Part shown: positions 33,901-58,954 of the stretch, piece after piece
Numbering within the stretch: position 1 is the stretch's first letter
How the letters are laid out: every line of letters begins with the position of its first letter
Assembly (NCBI GenBank): GCA_963681505.1
Contig: OY811981.1
Location: 6,554,307 to 6,618,306 of the forward strand
Length of the DNA stretch: 64,000 nt
Direction of reading: 5' to 3'
Source: Eunapius fragilis
Taxonomy: Eukaryota > Porifera > Demospongiae > Spongillida > Spongillidae
Notes under the pieces: model-generated
What the model saw: the letters and a program-made list of their open reading frames with translations, nothing else
Told to the model about the DNA's origin: nothing
Database searches by the model: none
Position numbers and translations under genes: made by a program

Positions 33901-35203
33901 TGGGGTCAGTGTCGAGCCTGATCCCGCCCCTGGTTTCAAAGCTGTTAAGGTCAAGGTAGAAGACTGCGAACTCTCTCAGAATGGCTATGGTGGAATTGAA
34001 TTCTGCGGGGGAACATGTGGTGTCATCTCTGGCTGCCGCATAGAAAAGAACAATCATTGTGGCATCATGGTGGGCATGGGTGTGGAGAAGTTGAGCATTG
34101 CAGGTAACCAAATCCAAGGCAATTACTCATTGCAAGATACTGGCATCGAGATGCATGGCAGGGCAGAAGTGGCAAACAATAACGAGTTCAGCAACAATCA
34201 GATGACTCGTGAAAAAGCAAAAGAGTTAGTCAAGGCAATAGACTTTATCACGTTGAACAACTGCCATCAAAAAAAGGAAGTAATTCAGAGGAGCCATGAA
34301 AATTTAATGTTCAAAAAGACAGCTGCTCACCTGTTTGGACGACTTTGGTGTGCCAAATGTGGTGCTGAAGTCGGGCCTCGCAAGAAGATGGTGCCTTGTG
34401 TCAAATGCAATGAAGTGGTGTACTGCTCCACGCAATGCCTCAAAGCAGATGCCGATCAGCATCAAGAGTCGTGCCATCCAGTGCCATTCTACAATACTCT
34501 TGGTGGAGAGGCTATCACACTTGATGCAGATGACCTGCAGTACATGCAAGCAGAGCGAGAGAATGCAGGCATGGTGTGTGCCAACTGTGATGCCATCGCA
34601 AACAATGTGCATTTCAAGAAGTGTGCTGCATGCAAGCTTGCTACCTACTGTTCAAAAGAATGCCAGAAAAAGCATTGGCCTGTCCACAAAACTGTATGTA
34701 AGAGTGCACCCATGGAATCTCGTAGCAAGAAGACGAAGAAGGCGGTATCGCTATCATCGTCTTTTGTCTCTGTAAAAGCCACCACTCAGTATCCATTAGA
34801 AGCTAAGCATACGTCCAGGGGAGGCACATACCTTAATACATATGTGGGTCCTGATGGCAGTGTGGTGACTGGGATTGTAGACCCTGTGGGTGTGTTTCGG
34901 TTGTCGAGTGATGCAGTCCCAATGGTCATCAAGATACAAGGAAATGAGGATGCCCTCATCAAGAAAAATACGTTCCTTCAGTTTTATAATGAGGATCGAA
35001 GTGTGAGTGGGTGGATTCAAGCTTCTATGAATACCACAGAGGAGTTTAAAGATGCTTACACACTCATATGCGACACAATCATGCAGCTTGGGGATGCAGG
35101 TCGGTTCGGGGGCATGAAAGGTTATTTCGAAGCGATAGTTCAAAGGGACATGGAGGTGAAGGTGAATTGTGGGAATCTGGTTGCTGGAAACATTGAGTGG
35201 TGA
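27902..35203 (+). CDS. Giant multidomain protein: MYND, Sel1-like, OAS-like nucleotidyltransferase, TPR-like, beta-helix, MYND, MYND
   Basis: Single uninterrupted ORF of 2,433 codons from an ATG with G at -3 and +4. Domain order: MYND zinc finger at 131-178 (CANC to HKVDC); helical region; Sel1-like repeats about 670-805; OAS-family nucleotidyltransferase about 905-1170; TPR-like repeats about 1200-1245 and 1480-1550; right-handed beta-helix about 1750-2100; MYND fingers about 2150-2192 and 2226-2267; unrecognised C-terminus. The nucleotidyltransferase has GSYGKGT (943-949), metal-binding D956/D958 (DLD), a third acid D1008 (VEIDVV) and the OAS C-terminal helix block (RLLKNW, then LLELIALAA), so it looks catalytically competent. 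OAS enzymes make 2'-5' oligoadenylates, often on double-stranded RNA; MYND fingers bind proline-rich partners. No signal peptide or membrane segment. The neighbouring genes are intron-rich, so an intronless frame this long is odd. AATAAA at 36261 is a possible polyadenylation signal. The overall role is unknown. Confidence 0.9.
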   Translation: MAACVVSAQDGDDFEQSTYESIVTTHLSVPEQIWKQLDKALNAAASRAEKEEVFREYLVSIFGKKMSEFMHSSEGDRQKWEASRNKDYVVVSTLANKHGCKHILEEYFQSQVDKMQPGSGLRMQPLDEIMCANCTPMIENGVAVCEKRGTMVCSGCRLVKYCSQRCQKEHWPAHKVDCKSRYAETAWLEGSKYDTTAEDASTERMPQTVDRQFSSNAIQFPSSAASLPTPCNACLAESGDLSDMVYTILSVPDGYEGEITLHLNHASPYTAFCNLLSLLAMGTLGELSCDMLIQLWYSVAMTGEQMLNITQMCMKFVKDSEGEVTKGLYCTSLPKLPQITLTVDLEPKHWFKMVTENTWQSPRHIEKCMEDRRKHLFSPQGKQYAVEMFTALSSHQRVSWDNFTRLGMLLPLGALIAHHTVQNPFLFDVNHCWRPESQLDPLQCWSRAEIIAAGEEFRVPSNDIYGALFFLIRQKLSECIRKLTKQRFHIVVTCCEPSALVHRLQQSKTAMHYISGVDATQLQCSHSDNQELSALSVGALKEIIQGAGLPSEGCLVKSDLMACAAPSNPGKDVSAVDTTLPPTKQQPDEASEWSRFIEDRASLDPPDILAVCYLAELGEMKWMEKGVEMLIPECLALYGWRQLCWFSPENALSALSHLQQAKDMKNANGLLFWGLAMDSAYRNATDTRSEAWTCYYESACLGKHAAIFNVAHVLAARGDHKQAVGWWKKAKQHGPSLFELYRCYHHGHGCTQDVLKARKYLLQAADQGFGPACATLSEWYGSGWENVLRKNPEKQAHWCKQATISSEKHPLHIYTHLLRNLLGTTNATPAWWKSLRAMLELMKLSSGGTKPEGAVSAKVDNMFDTLKFAFEGAEKFMMEMNPTPSNAGCICDFGSTPPYHSFLLRAESLALTSDERLQLQGIVQEITDILTRSRVIDSVEVCGSYGKGTAVSGCADLDMVAVTVKCFESDMYLSLQHHVATLLKDNLKVDLTYKPLAVSFTYKHVEIDVVLASPNIESLSQCYLPPRPRFFRRPSLSVQECAFLRAQPSLFGAVVRLLKNWRASAEHWPRRSKPRSFLLELIALAAVQKVDVPQFTEETVRNAFVTSLELLLQVINGDLKLYWVDNYPEYTIEFENYDGPIVMDPVDPTNNVGGLLQIQDWRPLSQLAEQTLIAIRDHNLVQRVIHITPTAEQSVSAISPRYRFSCFVLRAEQFMRVGNLEEALDALAAASQIDSSNIKLQYMWRKCIIQLFFEECEAKQSPLSEAELLLRLKDTVMDSERVSRFGKEGKKMFAQPAKAPDFISKDVGACEEMDTPFSTYIHSRDEDDSNSSEEEDIPQMVKLFPDPGEDELYTPQITSVVWKSKFKDELYHAWLMLRQLTDKMPSKEQRDMYTRASLQSVLAYDALCVGKDVIGLDRMTASILTTAQTVQQPKLNALALAAAKRVKREASSEMQVLLHCGLSLQVAAIIVQVHMYVIMHAWAKASEALKPLMKRDDLWNRADVCYFIGNSLFWTQDYEAAMLWHERGITADPTFRMNLWALGYAMIYAKSTVEADPEQRSHIMKTAEKHLWQYIKQGVPEDRNRCDAMYELVNVAMFSLNFLEGHHRLEMAIEADIRRTQIYNVPSNNGTKQLLLVYGTRMEQVAKVTGDMKKDDPEKNLFFDTLRTKLCENPLLITVDRATQLNNVSSVGLHTMRNYFSQIIATSFWSGDKSKSELAANVLKNLTKCEDSDDSVEREDDVNKEQGEKQQKGMPQIVVDCEGYGYFLSLGEALRSDYVSTGTVITMKGGTYKEKIDLCIKHEHLTIRAESSKERVIIKSYDGIQVEANHVTLSGLSVDLLSPKGHDGVEELCGHAIHVRTGTAVVLENCSATSATGAAICVGDRVCSGETEVTMVMCNARSSVSNAILCAGSHTQLQLQQCDASHSRNGLEVRMGATAFVRSSQFSCNKNFGLFVWQHANAKTVVGPDNVIQDNQGSGAMLAARGIVFHHNKVTGNKRFGVSVEPDPAPGFKAVKVKVEDCELSQNGYGGIEFCGGTCGVISGCRIEKNNHCGIMVGMGVEKLSIAGNQIQGNYSLQDTGIEMHGRAEVANNNEFSNNQMTREKAKELVKAIDFITLNNCHQKKEVIQRSHENLMFKKTAAHLFGRLWCAKCGAEVGPRKKMVPCVKCNEVVYCSTQCLKADADQHQESCHPVPFYNTLGGEAITLDADDLQYMQAERENAGMVCANCDAIANNVHFKKCAACKLATYCSKECQKKHWPVHKTVCKSAPMESRSKKTKKAVSLSSSFVSVKATTQYPLEAKHTSRGGTYLNTYVGPDGSVVTGIVDPVGVFRLSSDAVPMVIKIQGNEDALIKKNTFLQFYNEDRSVSGWIQASMNTTEEFKDAYTLICDTIMQLGDAGRFGGMKGYFEAIVQRDMEVKVNCGNLVAGNIEW

Positions 35204-36840
35204 AAGTTCAGGTGAGAGGGCCTTATGAGCATTAGCAAACTGGTCCAACTATGGAGGTGTAGCTTGTGTGCTTCCTAAAGGTTGTGCATGTCCGGAAATG
35301 GCCCACATATCTTACCTTTTTTCTTCTTCAAAATGAATTTTAAACAGGTTTAAAATGAATCGGTCTGATTATAATATCATCCAAGTCAACTTTAACACTC
35401 GTTCCATGAGAAAAGTGTACTTTTTGAGCTCATTTTTTGGAATTTGTAAAAACTAAAATGTGTTGTAGATGAAACTTGAATCATTTTGTTTGTTGAAAAG
35501 TGTTTATCAATCAGTTGGATAACGGTATGCATCTTTTTCTCTAACTACAGGTTTAGGGTTCAAGACCTGCGAAGTTAATTGGTCAGAAAGATTACCCGGA
35601 AAACTGCACTTCTTTTTAGCAGCATTGCCAGATATACAAAGCATTTTATTTTATGCTAGTATCAGTATAGCCTTATACTTGAACATAGTTTTTGTGTCAA
35701 AGTCAAGCTTCTAGGACTAGTATTTTGCAGAACCGCATGCTGATTTACATATCGCGCATGCGCGCTAACTCCTATATGTGTCACAGTTATTGTGCACAAT
35801 GACCAAGATCAAAGAGAGCGGCTGAGCTTCCATTTCCTTTCGTATTTAGACTGCTTTTTGTCTTAGTTTTTGTGGGTACTATTTATTCCTGCAGTTTGCG
35901 ATTCCCTAATTTTACAACATTATTCTTAGCGTACATTATTATGACATCACTCCAATTTGGCCAACAACTGGGACTTCTGATAGCAACATATGTCCATCTG
36001 GGAGCAACGAGTCTGGCTTGCACAGCATCTTATGACGTTTTTAAATTGTGCTTCTTTCTACAGCTTGTCCTATACATTCCTTCCAGCATTGTGCTATCAA
36101 CTCTTCTGCTTAGATGAGGATGTTGATTCTTTTGACAATATGCAACACTTCCTCTGTCTTACAGTTGTAAAAATGGCTGCTAACTGATCATCCACTGAAG
36201 TCTAGAGCTGCTAGGATTGCATTTGCATAGGTATTTGCATATTGAAGTGCCATTTTACACAATAAACAACGGTGGCAGAACTCACATTATAATTTGTCAC
36301 TTATTTTGTTCCGACTAACGGTCTTGTGTTCTCAACTGCTGGTGATTTAGGGCCTGCTGCTAATGTGGCTAATAAACGTATTGCATCCATCATGTCAGGA
36401 AAGCAAGATCAGAATTGTAGCAAAACACTTTTCTGGCAATGTTGCAAACTTGGTTTTTCGCTTCTGAGTTCAGTTGTAATGTGTCTCTGTGAATCTAGAT
36501 CATCCTACCACCATCCGCAGCTGATTTCTACTTCGATAGAAATTTAAAAGGCAACATGGCAGTACAATAAGGAAAGCTTCAAAAGAACGGAAGGCTCAAA
36601 TACTTAAATTGCCTACGTTACCACTCACCTTATAATGTTTTACATGAGTAATTATAATTTCATAGTCTCGCGCATAGTCTCACGTACTGAAGCTGTCTCA
36701 ACTTGACAGGTCTGAGGCCTACGTTTGTTTTTGAGTAAATTTATTTAAAACCTTTTTTTTTTAAATCATTTGCAATTTAGGTCAGCCCCACCCCGCGTTG
36801 CTTCAATTAAAAGGACTGTGAACTTTTTTCCAATAAAAAG
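35204..36840. other. Intergenic / probable 3' UTR of the giant gene and promoter of ACOX3
   Basis: AT-rich, no coding exon recognised. AATAAA occurs at 36261-36266. No clear TATA box before the ACOX3 start at 36841. Confidence 0.4.
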
Positions 36841-52133
<15,293 letters not shown>

Positions 52134-52253
52134 CCTGTATCTCATTTATATTATTGTAATGACATATTTTTATATAACCGGCCGACAAATTATTTGACTG
52201 CGGCTAGAATTAAATAGCCAGCTGAACACACTGAAAATAGCAAGGTTGTATCG

Positions 52254-53255
52254 TCAAAGTTGCGTACAGAGTACCTCAGCCATGAATTCACTGAACATAT
52301 CTGCTCCGGACTCCTTCCACCGTGACGCTACCTCCACGGGGGCCCCCGTGGCTTCGCTAATCTGCGTGTAACCGGCTTCGTCAGTGGCTACTTTCAGCTC
52401 CTCGTATTCGTCTAGGTGCTCGCCGGCATCGGAGAGCAGCATCAGCGTGGCCACCGCGTCGTAGAACACGGGGGCGACGTGCCAGTTGTCGTGGAGCATG
52501 AACTGCCAGAACGGAAAGAAATAGCTGAAGGTTTGGACGAGCGCGGCGGTGACGTTGTTTGCGGACCGGCATCCCAGAAAGACCTTCTTGGAAGCCGACG
52601 GCGTGAGGAAGGCGTCGATGCAGGTGTCCAGCGGAGCCAGCCTCACGCTCCACCCAGCCCGCATCACCTGGTCTGCGCACCGCGGGCACAGCACGACGTT
52701 GTACTCGGCGCTGACCGTGGGCGAGTAGAAGTAACCCAGTCGGATGGCGCCCGCCATCGCCGTCACTCTGGCCTTGCGGACGACCCCCGGGTAGTCACGG
52801 AGGAGCCGCGGGAAGTTTGTGAGCGGGCCGAGGGCGAGGACCTCTACGGTCTCCTCGGAACCGAGGATCACCTCGGCCATCTTTGCGACCCCGTCTCCGT
52901 GAACGCCGCCTGCGTAGGAAGACAGCGGGAAGTCGCTCGCCCAGTGGAACAGGGGGCGCTCCGTAACGTGTTCCGTCGGCACGCCTATCCCAATCGGGAT
53001 GTGGCTCGCCCCGGAGAGCGTCAGCAGCTTGGCGGCGACCGCTGCCCTCGCGCGGGTGTTGTCGCTGCACGTGACGAGGAGCCTCACGTCCAGCTCGCGG
53101 GACAGGAGAGCGAGCGCTATTGCCGGGAAGTCATCGTGAAACGATCCTATGTCCGTGTCGATGATCACTGGAGTGCGTCTGCCTCCGCCAGTGCGCGCGT
53201 CTTTGCAGCTTGTACTCAGAGTGACTGCCCAGAGCAACAGGATCGCTTTCCACAT
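52254..53255 (-). CDS. Inosine-uridine preferring nucleoside hydrolase family, secreted or lumenal, intronless
   Basis: Uninterrupted 333-aa ORF from ATG, close to family length. Residues 1-17 form a hydrophobic signal peptide ending in TSC. The Ca/ribose-binding motif is at 33-42: D33-T-D35-I-G-S-F-H-D41-D42, a variant of DTDIGTDVDD in which one Asp is replaced (SFHDD). A GPLTNF block and the C-terminal FYDAVATL, probably the other metal Asp, also fit. These enzymes cleave the N-glycosidic bond of nucleosides to base plus ribose. The gene lies between the 3' ends of ACOX3 (120 bp away, convergent) and MEIOB (168 bp, same strand). It is much richer in G+C than its neighbours and has no intron, so lateral transfer or a young retrocopy is possible. 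A 290-codon antisense ORF here is a composition shadow. Catalysis is plausible, not certain. Confidence 0.88.
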   Translation of the reverse strand: MWKAILLLWAVTLSTSCKDARTGGGRRTPVIIDTDIGSFHDDFPAIALALLSRELDVRLLVTCSDNTRARAAVAAKLLTLSGASHIPIGIGVPTEHVTERPLFHWASDFPLSSYAGGVHGDGVAKMAEVILGSEETVEVLALGPLTNFPRLLRDYPGVVRKARVTAMAGAIRLGYFYSPTVSAEYNVVLCPRCADQVMRAGWSVRLAPLDTCIDAFLTPSASKKVFLGCRSANNVTAALVQTFSYFFPFWQFMLHDNWHVAPVFYDAVATLMLLSDAGEHLDEYEELKVATDEAGYTQISEATGAPVEVASRWKESGADMFSEFMAEVLCTQL

Positions 53256-53422
53256 TCTTTATCGCGTTTAACTAAGAGGCGGATCTGAAGTAAAACGTCA
53301 TTTGACGTCAAACCTTACAGCATTTTTTAAATAATCTGATAATGATTCTAGTTCCACTGATCAAGTAATGCATGCAGATATTGAGTATGTCAGATGCACG
53401 TTTTGTAACGCTGCGGGTGATA

Positions 53423-54703
53423 CTAAGTGCTGCTTGATGGAGCATCAAGAGTATTGATGACTTCCGCTGGATCAGCAATTTGCATACATAACACCCTGAC
53501 TGTAGGCTTTCTCTGATCAGATGCAGGAAGCACACACTGAGGGGGATACAGACAGTACACTGACTGCTGCAATGACTGCACCTTCCCCCCCCCCCATCAC
53601 ACACACATACAGACACACAAACCCTGGGGGGTGCAAAATAATCCACGCACCTTGCAGTACACTTTAAACCTCTCCAACAGGAGGCTTGTCTTCAGCTCTG
53701 TTCTTTCAGAATCACTCACCTCCAGAAACTCCTGTGGCTGGATGAGATGGGTACAACTGTACTTAGCCCACTCGGCAATCCCAGTTGTCTCTATTCATTA
53801 CAGAGCACAACCTTGCAGAATTTAAAATTAGCTATATATTTCTACACAAACTTCTCTCTCTAGTCCTGAATACATTACATGAGCCCAATGAATCTTCATT
53901 CAGGACAAGTGATCTTGCTTGCCTGTATAAATGTAAGACTAATTCAGCACTCAGCTGTGCTGGAATGAAATGTGCAATCGAAGGTGCGTAAGAATGGCTT
54001 TGTAGGTGCTAAACATCATAAATTATAACTTGAAAAATACATGCTCCAAATTCTTGCAAAGTCTTTACAAGTCTTACCAAGATTATTTTTAATATGTAGG
54101 GCAACAATATACATCTAGGAAATGAATCAGCCTCAATGGCCCGTTACACAGCTGATACGCTAAATCAGCGACCAAATTAAGCGAAATCCAATGTATACTC
54201 TAAATCCACCCGCCTCAATTAGTACACCCACTCACTGCAGACTTACATAAAACATAAAACACCGGGGGGGGGGGATAACACTCACTGTGTACTTGTTGAG
54301 CAGTTCCACGGCGACCTGCCCTGTGACCCGTACCCCACCAATGCTCCCGGTGCAATCAGACAGCGACACCCTCAGGTCATAGTGCGGCTCACACGAGAAC
54401 TCTTTTGAAGAGCAGGACTTGTTAGGACAACCCCTACTGGCCTGAGGCACATTGTACTTGCATGCTGTACTATAAGGTGTAAGAGGGAGGGTGCTAAGGG
54501 GTGCAGTTGACAGGGTGGGATGTCCATGCCTTACCATCTGAAGGCTACGGCAGCGCGGGTCCCTCCTTCATCAATGTCCAGAGAAGTGAGAACGGCGAAT
54601 AGGATGCAGGTAAAAACTGTGTCGCCTCCTCCCTGCTTCTGCTGGTGCTGTGTGAGCTGTTCGACAGTGTAAACTGTTGAGATGGACTTGACTGGCCATA
54701 GGT

Positions 54704-54756
<53 letters not shown>

Positions 54757-56191
54757 GGTAAAAAAAGCAACAAGGATCACGTTCACTGATTTACACACAC
54801 ACACACACACACACATACACACACACCACACACCTACAAATGTACCTTATCACATACAAGACATGATGCTGGTATATTTTGTTCCAAGGTAGACATGTCT
54901 TTGGATGTTTAAACACATCCAAATGTGGACATGCACAAAATGGTGATTTAAATACCAGCATGCAGGGATGTGAAATGTTTACAAGTGCGTAACCATGCCT
55001 ACCATCATCGGGATTCCCATCTTCCAGTAAGGAAGGCTCCTCCAGCTGGATCCTTTGTGCAAACTGGTAGAGCTGGTGAGCCTCACGGCAGTCTTAACAG
55101 GGGAGAGTGGGTTGATGCGAAATGATTAACTAACACTAGTGTTGTTTTGTTATGGATACAGCACAATATCCATCTCAAAGTTGGGGGGGTGGGGGGAGTA
55201 CCACAGAAGGCTACAGCATTTGGTTACAGTGGCATTGTATCCATACCCAGTACCCGGCATAATCTCCAAATTCCAGTACCAGGGTTTGTTGTGATGATGG
55301 ATTTCTGGTCACACGATGCTACCATCGAATTCCGGTATGTGTCAAAAGAGACCTTAACGTCCACAGCAAAGATGACTAGGAAAGGACAGAAGACAAAGCT
55401 AAGGTAAATGGAATTTGTATTTGGGGGTGAGAGAGGGGGATAAAGTGGGGAGGGGGGGGGGGGGGGGAACCAAGTAAAGCGTAGTGTAGGTAAGGGACTG
55501 GGTGTGGGGGAGGGTGCGGAGTGGAGGGTGGGGAGGGAGCAGAGTGGTGGGGAGGGAGTAGAGTAGTGGAGTGGGGAGGGAGCAAAGTGGTGGAGTGGGG
55601 AGGGAGCAGAGTGGTGGTGGGGGAGAGAGCAGAGTGGTGGGGTGGGGAGGGAGCAGAGTGGTGAGGTGGGGAGGGAGCAGAGTGGTGAGGTGGGGAGGGA
55701 GCAGAGTGGTGAGGTGGGGAGGGAGCAGAGTGGTGAGGTGGGGAGGGAGCAGAGTGGTGGGGTGGGGAGGGAGCAGAGTGGTGAGGTGGGGAGGGAGCAG
55801 AGTGGTGAGGTGGGGAGGGTGCAGAGTGGTGGGATGGGGAGAGAGCAGAGTGGTGGGTTGGGGAGGAAATGAGCTCAGGTCATCACGAATTTGACTAGGT
55901 TCAAACACAGGGCTAACAAAGATGTAATTAATGAGGACATACACACAGATATCTGATGAGTACCATTATCCTTGGGCGTCCAGGTTTGTGCAAGGTCAAT
56001 CAGTTCTTCATCCCAGCTAGGGGTGGGGGGGCAAGGAGCATGACCTTACATCACAAAATTCTCTCCAGCAGGGGGCCACTCACATGAGAAGGAAGAAGCT
56101 GGGACAACCCTGGTCCATTAGCTTCACTTCACACATCTTCAGGGGCTTGCCAGTCTTTGAGGTCATCTGGCGAGGGGTGCCAGGCTGTGCA

Positions 56192-56270
<79 letters not shown>

Positions 56271-57563
56271 ATGCATGTGTGTATGTGTGTGTGTGCATGT
56301 GTGTGTGTGTGCATGTGTGTGTGTGTGCATGTGTGTGTGTGTGTGCATGTGTGTGCGTGCACGTATGTGTTTGTATTCATGAGGATGCATGCATGTGGGT
56401 GTATGTTCAGACCTCAGATGATAGCATTATTCTGAAGCTATCACATCTGTACACATAACCAATCCCACACAACTAGTGTTGTCTAGCCAATACTCCATCA
56501 GACAGTACAGTAGATGCTGTTTAAATAATAATAATAATAATACAATGGGCACAAGAAGTTTTCTCAAGCTAGCCATCAAGACAAGTCACTGTTGGTCTGA
56601 TGTGTTAGTCTTAATATATTGCCCCTTGGACGTTGCACACTGATGCGCCAGATAGTTAGAGCCCTGCTAGCAAGAAGTAGACATTAGTTTAGTGTATAGT
56701 TATTCAACTTTTGTACAATAATTATTATGTTACATGTATGTTGCTAAATGTAGGTATGTATATGTGAAGTCATTGTTACAATAGTAATGCGAAAAGTAGC
56801 CACCCAGCTATGTTGACTTCTTAATGAGGTTATATTCACCCAGCTATGTATATCCACCAGCTATGGCGACCTCTTAATGAGGTTATAGCCACCCAACTAA
56901 TGCACACTATAACCCCTACCCACACACCAATGCACACTATAACCCCTACCCACACACCAATGCACACTATAACCCCTACACACACACACACCAATGCACA
57001 CTATAACCCCTACACACACACACACCAATGCATACTATAACTCCACCCACACCCCGTTGCACAATGCTAAGACCCCCAATAATAATAATAATAATTAAAA
57101 TACCAAAGAATGGCCATCCCTTTGCAGAGGCAACATGCCCCACAGCCATGATTGTGAGGCAGCCTTTGTAAATTTAGTGCATGAACGTAAAATGTTGTAC
57201 CTAAATGTTTTTCTCTGTAATAATCAATAACAATAATTCTCACATCTCTGACCACCGCAAGGATATTGATATGGCTGCCCTCCAGTGAGTTCCCATTAGC
57301 CAGGACATCAGTGAGGGTATAGTAGTCATTGAGGGGGCGCAGGGGAACATGGGCCAGGGATGTGTACTCTGCATAGTCCCACCCACTGTACAGAGTGACC
57401 TCAGAGTGAGCCTCACTGATGCTCACGTGATACTGACTGGGGGGGGGGAAGGCATGCAAGGTCATCCTAGCCCAGTTGCCTGCATACACCCACCTCATAC
57501 CCTCATTATGCAACCACACCCCATACACCCATCACACACACACACACACACACATATACACAT

Positions 57564-57626
<63 letters not shown>

Positions 57627-58915
57627 AATACTTCAGGCTCTCCCTTACCTTGGGGTCCATGGCTTCCATTTCTCCTCCTGCTCTCCTCCCTGTTTGGTCA
57701 TCACTTGACATGACTTTAGCTCAACTAGGGGCAAAGGGAACGGAATGGAGTGGGAGGGGCTGGAGGGAGGCGGGACTACCGGTGATGTAGGGGGAGGGGG
57801 AGACTACCAGGGATGGAGAGGGAGAGGGAGGGGGACTACCAGGGGTGTAGGGGGAGGGGGTGGGTCTACCAGGGGTGTAGGGAACTCTGCTAGAATTACT
57901 TCCTTCACACAGGCATGACATGTGTCATTGTTATTATTACACAAAGATTAGGGGGAGGGGGAGATGGGAGAGGGGGAGGTGAAACGACAGAAATGCTGGG
58001 ATGGATATCCCTCATGGTAGCCCATAAAATATCCAATCCTTGACCCCTATGCCAATCCATACACATCCATGCCCCCTATAGCCACCACCCCCTTGAGAGA
58101 GGTAACAAGAGATCAAAGGTGTATAGGACCCCTGGGGGGTGGTGGGGGGGGGGGGTGATTGTATAAAGACCCTGGGGGGGGGGGGGGGGGGGGAGGGGGG
58201 AGGAAGGGCGTGATTGTATAAAGGCGGGATGATTGTCAAAAGACACATCATCAATTGACAGTTTAGGAGCAGACCTTCACAAATCCCTCACATCCACATG
58301 GCGGACCTCACACATCCCTCACATCCACATGGCAGACCTCACACATCTCACACACCATTGTAATGCATGGAGAACTGGCAAGTATGTTGTTCACATGACA
58401 TCAGATCAGAAGGCAGTGCCCAACCTCCTAAGGTAGCACTTCTTTCAAATCCAAATAACAAGAACAGTAATGCACTTGTGTGCTTTAACTAGCTACATGT
58501 AATTTAAAAATACTAACAAGCCATCATAATGCATACTAACCAACGTCACATATCTTGAAGCTTTGGAAAATTTTCTTAATGTGCATCTCAGACCCCCAGC
58601 AAGTTACATTGATGTAGTCTGTCGGAGTATCTCTGATAGTGAAACTGAAATTAAATCTTTGAGCTCCAGGATCTGGGACAATACAAGTAAGTATAGTGGG
58701 TGTCTGCTACAGTCCTTCACAACTCACTTTTCTTATCAGGAAAAGAGTGGATGCTTTGTTTGGTGATCACAATCCCAACAATCACCTACATTGAGAAGCC
58801 ATCCACACACAGCATAAAAAAACAGAACAATCTATATGTACAGCAGGTATTCATCCATGACCATATACCCTATGACCACACCCCACTGCTCATTAATTCT
58901 TAATGTTCACAATTG

Positions 58916-58954
<39 letters not shown>

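Noticed and set aside
28399..34612. Numerous 60-140-codon minus-strand ORFs under the giant gene
   Set aside because: None shows a domain; the plus frame is continuous for 2,433 codons with recognisable modules.
52416..53288. 290-codon plus-strand ORF opposite the nucleoside hydrolase
   Set aside because: High G+C removes stop codons on the antisense strand; the minus-strand frame has clear family motifs and a signal peptide.
55147..55407. Plus-strand ORF ending at a GTAAAT donor-like site
   Set aside because: Antisense to MEIOB exon 8, which matches the VIFAVDV and IITTNP blocks of the family.
58563..58766. Plus-strand exon-like ORF with a GTAAGT donor
   Set aside because: It is the complement of MEIOB exon 3; the minus strand has the conserved residues.
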